A stretch of 41,305 nt of DNA from an uncultured Clostridia bacterium. Lineage in GTDB: Bacteria > Bacillota > Clostridia > UBA1381. The position numbers were made by a program, and so were the translations under genes. The DNA is taken from the NCBI GenBank assembly GCA_944391225.1, contig CALXSS010000013.1, positions 1 through 41,305 on the forward strand. The letters are read 5' to 3'. This document shows positions 15,123 through 25,489 of this stretch, in pieces. Position 1 is the first letter of the stretch; each line of letters begins with the position of its first letter. Below the pieces are notes generated by a model. The model saw only the letters and a list, made by a program, of their open reading frames with translations. It made no database searches and was not told where the DNA came from.

Positions 15123-18100
15123 TTATTTTGCCATACCGAACAACATATTGTCGATCTCAGTTGACCATTCCCAGTTTCTTTCGCTGCGCACAGCCAGCAC
15201 CTCTATCGCTGCAAAATCTGAAGCGCCCTCAAAGGTCTGAGTTATCTCCGCCTTGGCGCTGCCCTGTGTAAGCGTCGCCTTTACCGTATTTGTTTCAAAG
15301 TCTGCCACTGCTGAAATATGCACTGTTCCGCTGCCGTTAAGACCATTTCCGGCTTTCTGCCATGCAAGTGTTTCAAGTCCGCCGTTTGAGATCTTTCCTC
15401 CAAAATTATATTCAAGCTCCTGTCCCGCCTGAGTTTTGAACGAAAGGAATACGTTACCCTCGCTGTCGGCAAATCTCAGCTCTCCTGTAGAGCTTCCGCC
15501 CTGCATCTCTCCGACTGTCCAGTCAAGCTCAATATAAGCCTTGCCCTCCATAGGTCCTGGCAGATTATAAACAGCGTTTCTGTTGCCCTTATCCGTTCCG
15601 CCGAAATGGATCATCTTGTTACCGTCAACAGATACTACGCCTATCTCGCCCATAGGCGCCGGCTTTGTGCCCGCCCAGCCGGCAGCATCGCCCTCGCTGT
15701 AGGATGAATAGTCCTCATCTACATATATCTTGTATGTTACTCCGTCTATATTCTGCTCGGTGTATTTAGCATCTGCCAGAAGATCAGGCTTTTCTGTTGG
15801 CTCAGGCGTTGGCTCCGGAGTAGGAATTGCCTCCTCAGGCTCCTTGCCTGACTTGAGTACCTCAATTATCTCCGGAATAGACTCTGTATCCGTAAATTCG
15901 CTGTCGCCTATAACTATAAGCCCTCTCTCATCCCAGAATACCTGCTTTCCAAGGGACTCAGCTACTGCTCTGAGCGGCAGCATAGTGCGCTCATAGATTA
16001 TCTGCGGAGCAGTTTCAAGAGTTTTTGTCTCGCCGTTCACAGTGTATTCATTGCTGTCTATCACCATTACGATCTCTTTATCCGCTCCCTTTGCCGTAAC
16101 CTTTCTCTCTGCCTCGTTCCAGTCCACCTCAAGCCCAAAGCTTTCTGAAATAAATCTTACCGGCACAAGCGTGTTATCATTTACTATAGTGGGCACTACC
16201 TTTGCATCGTCCTCATCTATCATCTCAATACGGTTATCCGCATAGGCATACGGACTGTTTATGAGAAGCTTTAGAACTGAGGCTGACTTCTTTGCCGTTC
16301 CCACATCGATTTTATATGTTTTTACCGTGTCCGGATTTCTGATCTCTGTTCCGTCCTTTACTGTGTAGATAGCCGGAACAGGCACCTCTGTAGTTTCAGC
16401 TCCCAGATAGTAGCTTACGTTTGCGGGCTGATTATAATGATTATTCTGCATTGCTATTGACGCTCTGTAGTAATAATCGTGCATAAGAGTAGGTATTTTA
16501 TACTGAGTCTCTATGCTTGTTGAATAGATCCTTATACCGCTCTCATCTGCGGTCTTCCATACGACCTCGTCGCGCCAGTCTCCAAACAGATCAGCCGCAA
16601 CGCAAGGCACAGCCTTTGTTCCGCAGTTCGACGCGCAGCCGTCAGCATCCTTTATAACTCTTATTATCTTATTGTTCCAATCCCATTTAGAAATACGAGT
16701 ACCGTCAAGAAATTCGCTCAAAAGGTCGCCGTCCCAGTATATCTTGAAATTCATAGGGAGAGATACGGCAGCAGTATTTCCGTTTGCGTCCTTTTCATAT
16801 GTGCCGTCCGGCAGCAGAACATTAAAGCCGTTCCATGTATCGGAGATCTGCTCGCCGCTGACGTTTACAGGTATAGTTCCTGTTGAGCCCCACATCTCAT
16901 AACCGCGGTAATTCGGGTCTATATCCGCCGCGCGGCTTCTGCCTGTATCCTTGTTCTTGCCCCAGCCGAATAATACCTGACCTGTTCTTGCATCGTGCAG
17001 CTCAATATTCGCGGGAAGATTTGCCGTTTCATGACAAGCCCATACATAATATCCGTTAAAATCAGGCGACATTTTAGCCACGTCAAAAGCGTCTCCATGC
17101 AGAAGCTTTCCTACATTACCCTCTGCGTCCTCTGCCTTTACCGCATATAGGGTGCTGCCGTCATCATCTATCGCCATTGGTCCGGAAAGGATCTCATCCT
17201 TGCCGTCAAAGTCAACGTCAGTCACTGTAAGATTGTGATTTACCGCTCCGTAAATGCTGTCCTCATCGGGGACATTTGGTGTGTTTGCCTCCCAGTCCAG
17301 CACAAACTTGTTATCCTCGATATGCCATGCCGCAGCGCGAACATTATCCCATGCTCCGCGCACTTCAACAAAGCTTGGCGTTACTCCGTCAAGATATGCG
17401 ACTCCGAACAGATGATGGCTCGCTCTCTTTGTAAGTCTGCCTGTGTCTGTATAATTATATGACCACTCCGAAAGCGGCGTCTGTGACGGCAGAAGATCTG
17501 TTCTTGTTATCTCCTCGCCTGTCTCGCCGTCATACATCGAAAGATATTCCGGCGTTGAAACTATATACTGTCTGTCCTGGAATATTGCGAGGTTGTTCGG
17601 ATCCTTGCTGTAATCCTTTACGTTTCCATCCGCTCCGGTTATAACATTGCCCTTGCCGTCAGTTGTGCCCTCAAACGAGCGCATTATTACCTCGGCCTTG
17701 CCGTCGCCGTTAAAATCATATACCATCATATTGAGGTCATGCTCATTTATCTCATTCGGACCTATATTTATAGTCCACATATATTCGCCGGTCAGCTCAT
17801 ACGCCTCAATTATTGGGTAGGCAACACGCGTATCAACGCTCATATCCTTTGGTATGCGTCTGAGCAGAAGCTCATACTGCCCGTCGCCGTCAAGGTCGCC
17901 CACCGCTCCGTCATCGATTATATAATCGCCTGTTTCGTACTTCTTTACCTCAAATCCGATATATTCCTTATCCCATGCCTTTACAGTTGTTTTTACATCT
18001 GTTTCCTCGCCGTCCGCAAGCTCCACAAGTGTATATTCAGCCCCCGCAGGAGCGCCAGTATCAAGGAAATTGCTGCCCTCTATAGGCGCGGTATTGAGCT

Positions 18101-18416
18101 TTGTTCCGTTCCTGTACAAATTGTATTTCAGCTCCTGCGAATCCGTTCCAAGAAATCTCCAGCTTACAAGCGTGCCATCCTCGCCAGGTACCGCGACAAG
18201 TCCTCTGTCAAGGTATTCCATGCGTCTTTCAGTTTCAGGCATCTCTGAATACAGTTTCTCTGTTTCCGCCTTTGCCGCCGCATCCTCTGTTTCCTCATAA
18301 TATCCAAGTGTAAACCCGTCATTTGACGTATCCGGAGTTATCTTGGCATATGCCGGCACAGATGCCGCCACCGCGAGCAATGTCAGAGCCGCGGTAAGTT
18401 GTTTTTTTCTATTCAT
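15123..18416 (-). CDS. Secreted rhamnogalacturonan lyase (PL11-like) with a copper-amine-oxidase-like module
   Basis: This large secreted enzyme is predicted to cut the rhamnogalacturonan I backbone of pectin by beta-elimination. Residues 1-24 are a signal peptide ending AYA. About 60-690 resemble PL11 (YesW/YesX) and include repeated calcium-binding loops: DLDGDGQYE (174-182), DFNGDGKAE (234-242) and DVDFDGKDE (400-408). About 712-842 are two copper-amine-oxidase N-terminal-like repeats (TLVPVRFISESFG, TMLPLRAVAESLG), a common surface module of unclear role. A Pro-Thr-Glu linker (865-877) leads to a C-terminal beta-sandwich-like domain (about 880-1097) that may bind carbohydrate. AAAGGAGG precedes the ATG. 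The C-terminal domain recurs in the partial gene at the right edge. Confidence 0.9.
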   Translation of the reverse strand: MNRKKQLTAALTLLAVAASVPAYAKITPDTSNDGFTLGYYEETEDAAAKAETEKLYSEMPETERRMEYLDRGLVAVPGEDGTLVSWRFLGTDSQELKYNLYRNGTKLNTAPIEGSNFLDTGAPAGAEYTLVELADGEETDVKTTVKAWDKEYIGFEVKKYETGDYIIDDGAVGDLDGDGQYELLLRRIPKDMSVDTRVAYPIIEAYELTGEYMWTINIGPNEINEHDLNMMVYDFNGDGKAEVIMRSFEGTTDGKGNVITGADGNVKDYSKDPNNLAIFQDRQYIVSTPEYLSMYDGETGEEITRTDLLPSQTPLSEWSYNYTDTGRLTKRASHHLFGVAYLDGVTPSFVEVRGAWDNVRAAAWHIEDNKFVLDWEANTPNVPDEDSIYGAVNHNLTVTDVDFDGKDEILSGPMAIDDDGSTLYAVKAEDAEGNVGKLLHGDAFDVAKMSPDFNGYYVWACHETANLPANIELHDARTGQVLFGWGKNKDTGRSRAADIDPNYRGYEMWGSTGTIPVNVSGEQISDTWNGFNVLLPDGTYEKDANGNTAAVSLPMNFKIYWDGDLLSEFLDGTRISKWDWNNKIIRVIKDADGCASNCGTKAVPCVAADLFGDWRDEVVWKTADESGIRIYSTSIETQYKIPTLMHDYYYRASIAMQNNHYNQPANVSYYLGAETTEVPVPAIYTVKDGTEIRNPDTVKTYKIDVGTAKKSASVLKLLINSPYAYADNRIEMIDEDDAKVVPTIVNDNTLVPVRFISESFGLEVDWNEAERKVTAKGADKEIVMVIDSNEYTVNGETKTLETAPQIIYERTMLPLRAVAESLGKQVFWDERGLIVIGDSEFTDTESIPEIIEVLKSGKEPEEAIPTPEPTPEPTEKPDLLADAKYTEQNIDGVTYKIYVDEDYSSYSEGDAAGWAGTKPAPMGEIGVVSVDGNKMIHFGGTDKGNRNAVYNLPGPMEGKAYIELDWTVGEMQGGSSTGELRFADSEGNVFLSFKTQAGQELEYNFGGKISNGGLETLAWQKAGNGLNGSGTVHISAVADFETNTVKATLTQGSAKAEITQTFEGASDFAAIEVLAVRSERNWEWSTEIDNMLFGMAK

Positions 18417-18436
18417 TTTGATCCTCCTTTAAATAT

Positions 18437-18449
18437 TTGACACGGTCAA
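18437..18449. promoter_or_regulatory. Operator-like palindrome before the rhamnogalacturonan lyase
   Basis: TTGAC and GTCAA flank ACG, immediately upstream of the lyase ribosome site on the minus strand. It may be a regulator site or a chance palindrome. I could not fix the promoter of this gene. Confidence 0.25.
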
Positions 18450-18544
18450 TTTAAAACCTTTTGATGTTTTATAATCGCACAATATTTTCATGCTCTAATG
18501 AGCCGCTCTGATACAAACGGTTGAAGCATTTTACAAAGCCCCGC

Positions 18545-18582
18545 GAGGCTGTTGCGCACTCATTGAGTTTTGCAACAGCCTC
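18545..18582. repeat. GGCTGTTGCAAA-family palindrome upstream of the lyase gene
   Basis: GAGGCTGTTGC and GCAACAGCCTC are perfect arms, with ACTCATTGAGT folding inside. It sits in the 428-nt gap between the lyase start and the hppA stop. The rest of that gap is AT-rich, with one short GC hairpin (CGGCGC/GCGCCG, 18596-18619) and no ORF that I can support. Confidence 0.75.
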
Positions 18583-18802
18583 TGTATATACATCACGGCG
18601 CAGGGAGAGGCAGGCGCCGGGATATATTCCGTTTATTTTTTTTCATACACATTTATTATATCATTACTTTATGATAACGTAAAGCAAACAACCCGTTATA
18701 TTTCACCATAAATCAGTTATTATTATAATGTTTTTCGTCATCATACACAAAAAAATACTTATTCATTATATAAATGATGACTGTTTATTATTACTATATG
18801 TA

Positions 18803-18836
18803 AAAAAATCAGGCTGACGCCTTTGCATCAGCCTGA
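18803..18836 (-). terminator. Terminator of hppA, GGCTGTTGCAAA-related
   Basis: On the minus strand TCAGGCTGATGC pairs with GCGTCAGCCTGA around AAAG, followed by TTTTTTT. It lies 9 nt after the hppA stop codon. Confidence 0.85.
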
Positions 18837-18844
18837 TCTATTTA

Positions 18845-20938
18845 TCAGAATCCCAGTAATCCCAGAAGATTGCCGCTTGCTACAAGACCGGCAAATACTA
18901 TAGATACCATACTGAGCAGCTTTATAAGTATGTTTACTGACGGGCCTGAGGTATCCTTGAACGGATCGCCTACGGTGTCGCCAACTACCGCTGCCTTATG
19001 GTTCTTGCTGTTCTTTCCGCCGAAATTGCCGGCTTCGATGTATTTCTTCGCATTGTCCCAAGCGCCGCCCGAGTTTGCCATCATTACAGCAAGAGCAAAG
19101 CCGCATATGAGCGCGCCTGCGAGCATTCCTACTACTCCGTTCGGACCGAGAATAAAGCCCACCACAAGCGGCGCTATTATTCCAAGAGCTGCCGGAAGGA
19201 TCATCTCTCTCAGAGCTGATTTTGTGCAGATGTCCACACATGAACGATAATCCGCTTCAGCCTTACCCTCCATAAGACCTTTGATCTCTCTGAACTGACG
19301 TCTGACCTCCACAACTATCTGCTGGGCTGCGCGTCCGACAGCCTTCATTGTCATAGCGCTGAACAGGAACGGCAGCATTGCGCCTATGAACAGACCTATG
19401 AGCACAGCCGGATTTGTTACGCGCAGATCCATGTTTGACGCGCCTATCTTGTCAACATAGGTAAGTATCAGAGCCAGAGCTGTGAGTGCAGCTGAGCCAA
19501 TGGCAAAGCCCTTGCCTGTAGCAGCTGTTGTGTTTCCGAGCGAATCAAGAGCATCTGTGCGCTCTCTTACCTTCTTTTCAAGACCTGACATCTCTGCTAT
19601 GCCGCCGGCATTGTCCGCAACAGGACCGTACGCGTCTGTTGCAAGCGTTATTCCAAGAGTTGAAAGCATTCCTACAGCCGCCAGAGCAACTCCGTAAAGA
19701 CCCGTCTCAGCGCTTGCCGCTCCGCCTGCCACAAAGAAGCTGACAAGAACAGCTATGCTGATTATAACTACAGGGATCGCGGTCGACACCATACCAAGCG
19801 ATATACCGTTTATGATGATAGTTGCCGATCCGGTTTCAGACGATGCTGAAAGCTCCTGAGTAGGCTTGTACGAATCCGATGTGTAATATTCCGTAAAATA
19901 TCCGATCAATACTCCCGCTAAAAGTCCAGCTATTACCGAAACGAACAATCCCTTATTATCCGGCATCATGACGAATATAAGCGCAGCCGAGCCTATAGCC
20001 GACAGTATAGACGCCGCATATGTACCTTTTCTGAGTGAGCCAAGCAGCATTTTCTGTGTAGCGCACTCCTTTGTGCTTACAAAGAAGGTTCCGATTATTG
20101 ACGCGATTATTCCTATTGCCGCAATAAGCATCGGCAGCATCAATGCAGTGAGCTGCAGTTCACTGCTGCCGCTGAACGCGCCCACAGCAAGCGCTCCGCA
20201 GGATACTATCGAGCCTACATAACTTTCATAAAGGTCAGCTCCCATGCCCGCAACATCGCCTACATTGTCGCCAACGTTATCGGCAATACATGCCGGATTA
20301 CGCGGATCATCCTCCGGTATACCGGCCTCTACCTTACCTACGAGGTCGGCGCCTACGTCAGCAGCCTTGGTGAATATTCCTCCGCCCACTCTTGCAAACA
20401 GAGCCATTGATGATGCACCCATACCGTATGTAAGCAGGACCTGCATGGTATCATTATCGGACATCTTTGCCATAAAGTGCATGATCATATACCACACAAC
20501 TATATTGAGCAAGCCGAGTCCAACAACTGTAAGACCCATTACCGAGCCTGATGAGAACGCTATCTTAAGCCCCTTGTTGAGACTCTCGCGAGCGCCGTTT
20601 GCCGTACGCGAGTTAGCATAGGTAGCTATCTTCATTCCGACATATCCGGCAAGAGCTGAGAAAAATCCACCCGTTACGAACGCGAACGGCGCGAACCATG
20701 ACATTGAGCCGACTGCCGCAAGAATTATGAAGATCACAAACAATACGGCAAAGAACACAGCCACAGTCTTGTACTGACGGCTTAGATATGCCATAGCGCC
20801 GCTTCTGATCTTAGCGGCAATACCCGCCATGGTCTCTGTTCCCTCCGGCTTCTTCTTTACGCTGTAGAAATTGAACAACGCAAAGGCGATCGCAAGGATC
20901 GCGCAGATCAATACGATCGTCGATACAGTTAAATCCAT
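18845..20938 (-). CDS. hppA: Membrane-bound ion-pumping pyrophosphatase
   Basis: HppA couples pyrophosphate hydrolysis to export of H+ or Na+, saving energy in fermenters. The 697-residue protein has about 16 membrane helices. The catalytic motifs are DVGADLVGK (194-202), DNVGDNVGDVAGMGADLYE (220-238), and a C-terminal GDTVGDPFKDTSGP. GNTTAATGKG (468-477) carries Ala where potassium-independent enzymes carry Lys, so it should be potassium-dependent. I cannot decide whether it pumps H+ or Na+ from the sequence alone. It is transcribed alone, divergent from gdhA, with its own promoter and terminator. Confidence 0.96.
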   Translation of the reverse strand: MDLTVSTIVLICAILAIAFALFNFYSVKKKPEGTETMAGIAAKIRSGAMAYLSRQYKTVAVFFAVLFVIFIILAAVGSMSWFAPFAFVTGGFFSALAGYVGMKIATYANSRTANGARESLNKGLKIAFSSGSVMGLTVVGLGLLNIVVWYMIMHFMAKMSDNDTMQVLLTYGMGASSMALFARVGGGIFTKAADVGADLVGKVEAGIPEDDPRNPACIADNVGDNVGDVAGMGADLYESYVGSIVSCGALAVGAFSGSSELQLTALMLPMLIAAIGIIASIIGTFFVSTKECATQKMLLGSLRKGTYAASILSAIGSAALIFVMMPDNKGLFVSVIAGLLAGVLIGYFTEYYTSDSYKPTQELSASSETGSATIIINGISLGMVSTAIPVVIISIAVLVSFFVAGGAASAETGLYGVALAAVGMLSTLGITLATDAYGPVADNAGGIAEMSGLEKKVRERTDALDSLGNTTAATGKGFAIGSAALTALALILTYVDKIGASNMDLRVTNPAVLIGLFIGAMLPFLFSAMTMKAVGRAAQQIVVEVRRQFREIKGLMEGKAEADYRSCVDICTKSALREMILPAALGIIAPLVVGFILGPNGVVGMLAGALICGFALAVMMANSGGAWDNAKKYIEAGNFGGKNSKNHKAAVVGDTVGDPFKDTSGPSVNILIKLLSMVSIVFAGLVASGNLLGLLGF

Positions 20939-21006
20939 TACTATCCCTCCTATTTTTTTATTCCCGATTTTCGGGTCGTTTATAGCAGAAGTTTAACTAT
21001 ACTATA

Positions 21007-21035
21007 ATTTTAATGTCATTTTACTAATTTGTCAA
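21007..21035 (-). promoter_or_regulatory. Promoter of hppA
   Basis: On the minus strand TTGACA (21035-21030) and TAAAAT (21012-21007) are 17 nt apart. A small CCCGA/TCGGG hairpin lies between the promoter and the ribosome site. Confidence 0.7.
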
Positions 21036-21169
21036 GCAAAATTGCCAAAAGAGTTTTATTATCTTCCGACATTTTTATCTGATTTGTGAACATTTTTTTT
21101 CTATTATGTAAATATTATTCACTATTTTTGTATATTTCTTAAAAAATAAGCATTATTTAGATTTTTTTC

Positions 21170-21198
21170 TTGCATATTAACTCAACACATGGTATAAT
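21170..21198 (+). promoter_or_regulatory. Promoter of gdhA
   Basis: TTGCAT (21170-21175) and TATAAT (21193-21198) are 17 nt apart. A leader of about 125 nt follows. Confidence 0.75.
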
Positions 21199-21233
21199 AC
21201 CATATAGAATTAAAAACTTAAGCGTTCTTTTAA

Positions 21234-22679
<1,446 letters not shown>

Positions 22680-22693
22680 TAACTTATACATAT

Positions 22694-22730
22694 AATACAA
22701 CAGGCGCGGAATTTCCGCGCCTGTTGTATT
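22694..22730 (+). terminator. Terminator-like hairpin after gdhA
   Basis: AATACAACAGGCGCGGA pairs with TCCGCGCCTGTTGTATT around ATT. The stem is long and GC-rich, but there is only a weak T-rich tail. Confidence 0.65.
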
Positions 22731-22735
22731 AGGGG

Positions 22736-22764
22736 TTGAAAAACAGGGATAAACGTGATATAAT
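22736..22764 (+). promoter_or_regulatory. Promoter of coaX-folE
   Basis: TTGAAA (22736-22741) and TATAAT (22759-22764) are 17 nt apart and begin right after the gdhA terminator. An in-frame extension of coaX would start inside this promoter and is rejected. Confidence 0.75.
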
Positions 22765-22798
22765 ATGTATCAATATTAAATCAAAGGAGATTTTACCG

Positions 22799-23593
22799 AT
22801 GATTCTTGCTATTGATATAGGCAATACTAACATTGTTATCGGATGCATAGACAATGAGAAGATACTGTTCAACGAGCGTGTTTCGACCGATCACCGCGCT
22901 ACAGACCTTGAGTATGCCATCCAGCTGAAAAACATCTTTGAGATACACCGCACAGATCTTTCACGCATTGAGGGCGCTGTTATGTCGTCAGTTGTTCCAT
23001 CTGTGACCGGCATATTCAAGCGCGCCATCAAAAAGCTTGTACATACCGATCCTATAATAGTGGGACCGGGAATAAAAACAGGGCTCAGGATCATGACGGA
23101 TAATCCGGTGCAGCTTGGCAGCGATCTTGTTGTGGACGCGGTCGCGGGCATAAATTTCTATAAGCTGCCGCTTATAATCATAGATATGGGCACAGCCACT
23201 ACAATGTCGGTAGTTGACAAGGACTGCAACTATCTTGGAACTGCTATCATACCCGGAATGCGCACATCGCTTGACGCGCTTGTGAGCGGAGCGGCTCAGC
23301 TGCCTAAGGTATATCTTGAGCAGCCAAAAAGAGTTATAGGCACCAATTCCACAGAATGTATGATGAACGGCATAATGCACTTTACAGCGAGCGGAATAGA
23401 TGGAATGATCGAAAGAATAGAGGAAGAGCTTGGATATAAATGCACAGTGCTTGCAACCGGCGGGCTCTCAGAGATCATAGTCCCGCTTTGCAGAAAGCAG
23501 ATAATATACGATGATGACCTGCTGCTCAAGGGGCTGATGATAATATACAATAAAAACAAGGAGCGCGTTGACAATTATGAAAAAAGAGTTTGA
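22799..23593 (+). CDS. coaX: Type III pantothenate kinase
   Basis: CoaX phosphorylates pantothenate with ATP, the first step of coenzyme A synthesis. The 264-residue protein starts [11 protein letters not shown], the ASKHA-fold phosphate motif with D6. It also has the second motif [14 protein letters not shown] and the family segment [26 protein letters not shown] precedes ATG 22799. Its last 17 nt overlap the start of folE in another frame, which implies translational coupling. Confidence 0.96.
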   Translation: MILAIDIGNTNIVIGCIDNEKILFNERVSTDHRATDLEYAIQLKNIFEIHRTDLSRIEGAVMSSVVPSVTGIFKRAIKKLVHTDPIIVGPGIKTGLRIMTDNPVQLGSDLVVDAVAGINFYKLPLIIIDMGTATTMSVVDKDCNYLGTAIIPGMRTSLDALVSGAAQLPKVYLEQPKRVIGTNSTECMMNGIMHFTASGIDGMIERIEEELGYKCTVLATGGLSEIIVPLCRKQIIYDDDLLLKGLMIIYNKNKERVDNYEKRV

Positions 23594-24155
23594 TCACAAA
23601 AAAATTAAAGAAGCAATACGCACTATTATAACCGAGCTTGGAGATGATCCTGACCGCGAGGGGCTAAAGGATACTCCTGACCGCGTCGCGCGCATGTACG
23701 ACGAGGTTTTTGAGGGAATGCGCTACACAAACGACGAGATAGCTGAAATGTTCAACAAATGCTTTGAGGACGTTACATCAAGCGACCTTGTGCTTGTAAA
23801 GGACATTGAGGTGTTCAGCTACTGCGAGCACCATCTCGCGCTTATGTACAATATGAAATGCCATGTAGGCTATATCCCTAACGGACGCGTTATAGGTCTT
23901 TCTAAGATCGCGCGCATATGCGACATGGTATGTAAGCGTCTACAGCTTCAGGAACGCATCTGCTCAGACATCGCGGAGATAATGCAGAAGGTCTGCCAGA
24001 CAGAGGACGTAATCGTTATAGTTGAGGGCGAGCACAGCTGCATGACCGCCCGCGGAATAAGATCACGCGGCGCGGCAACGCGCACAAGCGCGATACGCGG
24101 TCTGTTTGATTCTGACCATGAGCTGAGAAACGAGGTATATAACCTGTTAAGATAA
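23577..24155 (+). CDS. folE: GTP cyclohydrolase I (type IA)
   Basis: FolE converts GTP to dihydroneopterin triphosphate, the entry to folate and other pterins. The 192 residues carry the zinc ligands C83, H86 (YCEHHLALM) and C155 ([11 protein letters not shown]), and the [16 protein letters not shown] segment. ATG 23577 is 13 nt after AAGGAG. TTG 23568 is in frame at shorter spacing and cannot be excluded. The pairing with coaX is unusual in pathway terms, since no other folate gene is nearby. Confidence 0.95.
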   Translation: MKKEFDHKKIKEAIRTIITELGDDPDREGLKDTPDRVARMYDEVFEGMRYTNDEIAEMFNKCFEDVTSSDLVLVKDIEVFSYCEHHLALMYNMKCHVGYIPNGRVIGLSKIARICDMVCKRLQLQERICSDIAEIMQKVCQTEDVIVIVEGEHSCMTARGIRSRGAATRTSAIRGLFDSDHELRNEVYNLLR

Positions 24156-24190
24156 AAAATTGACGCCAATGATCCCGGCGTCAATTTTTT
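24154..24190. terminator. Bidirectional terminator between folE and the GT-C-like gene
   Basis: AAAAAATTGACGCC pairs with GGCGTCAATTTTTT around a 9-nt loop. This gives a U tract on both strands for the convergent genes. It overlaps both stop codons by one to two bases. Confidence 0.88.
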
Positions 24191-25433
24191 ATTTAGTATA
24201 ATACAGAACTGAACCTATTACATTTATAGCCATGCCAAGCACAAGCAGCACATAGCTGAGTTTATACCATCTGCTCTTTTCACCTGCCGTAAACGCTATG
24301 CCAAGCAGTACAAGCGGTAGCACATCGTTCGGATAACGATTGCCGAACTGTGATCCGCCCATAGTTTTATGAGCTGTTGTAAATATAAGCTCAAGAACTA
24401 TCATTATAAATATCAGCAGCGACGTTTTGACAGCCTTACCGTCTTTATTTTTCACAGCAGCGCGTATCCCGTACACCAGATATGCAATAAAGATCGGGCT
24501 TACAAGGAATATGCACGTTCCGTTAAATGCCTGGTACTCCCATGCCTCTTTGAACGACACCTTTGGCAGTCTGAACAGCGCGCCTATATTTTCACCTATA
24601 TATACAAGACTGAACTGTCCGTGCTCCGCCTCGGTAAACTCCGGCAGATAGTTGTGTCCAAATTCAAGAGGGTTTCCAAAACGCGCAAAGTTAAGAACCA
24701 TATATGAAAGCGCTATTACCGCCATAGGTATAACAGCTTTCCATCTCTTTTTAATTATATCAAGGATCTTATCCTTTTCGTTCTCCGCCATATGCTGGGT
24801 ATATATTAAGTATATGAGCACCGGAAAATAACATGCCTGAAGCGGACGGCAGCCGACAGCGCATGCCCAGACAGCAAGCGACAGCCCTGCTTTTCCTTTC
24901 AAGGCATAATATATAGCCATGAGTGAAAGAGTAAAAGCCATATTCTGAGCTATGAACCATACCCAAGCGACCTGAGCTGTGAACAGCCAGTTAGAGCCAA
25001 CTGTCAAAAGCAGCGAGATAAGGACCGCTCTTTCCTTGTCCACGTTGAAATGCTCCAGTATCTTGTAAGCATATGCGGCCGCCGCTACAGCCGATACGAA
25101 AGCTATAAATCCATCACAGGTATCCCAGCCAAGCAGCACAAACGGCAGCATAATATATGAGGGGAATGGGGGAAAGCTGACATAATATTTACCGTTAAAA
25201 ACTGCAAGCTCTAAATAATTATAATTCTGTCCCAGATCAAGCCTGCCCTCAAGCCATGACTGAGCCTGCAGCACATATGAATTATAATACTGAGCTACCC
25301 ACGGCCATTTTCCCGTAAAGGTCCATACCGCAAACAATGCCGCGGCTGTGCACAAACACAAGACTATGATCTCAGCATAATCAGAAATATCCCTTTGCTT
25401 TTGTATTGTTTTTGCCTTACTATTCTTTTTCAC
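24189..25433 (-). CDS. Polytopic membrane protein, probable GT-C-fold glycosyltransferase
   Basis: The 414-residue protein has about ten hydrophobic helices. A first extracellular loop holds YYNSYVLQAQSWLEGRLDL and NGKYYVSFPPFPSYIMLP, a layout like lipid-linked sugar-using GT-C enzymes. I cannot name a substrate. The start is GTG, about 9 nt after GGAGG. It is the last gene of a minus-strand run, hsp33-GT2-PIG-V-like-this gene. With the GtrB-like GT2 upstream, a role in moving sugars from polyprenyl phosphate onto envelope polymers is likely. Confidence 0.6.
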   Translation of the reverse strand: MKKNSKAKTIQKQRDISDYAEIIVLCLCTAAALFAVWTFTGKWPWVAQYYNSYVLQAQSWLEGRLDLGQNYNYLELAVFNGKYYVSFPPFPSYIMLPFVLLGWDTCDGFIAFVSAVAAAAYAYKILEHFNVDKERAVLISLLLTVGSNWLFTAQVAWVWFIAQNMAFTLSLMAIYYALKGKAGLSLAVWACAVGCRPLQACYFPVLIYLIYTQHMAENEKDKILDIIKKRWKAVIPMAVIALSYMVLNFARFGNPLEFGHNYLPEFTEAEHGQFSLVYIGENIGALFRLPKVSFKEAWEYQAFNGTCIFLVSPIFIAYLVYGIRAAVKNKDGKAVKTSLLIFIMIVLELIFTTAHKTMGGSQFGNRYPNDVLPLVLLGIAFTAGEKSRWYKLSYVLLVLGMAINVIGSVLYYTK

Positions 25434-25489
25434 CGATAAAAACCTCCGTTAATAGATATGCCAAACCGCATGTCAGCTCTGACACAGGA

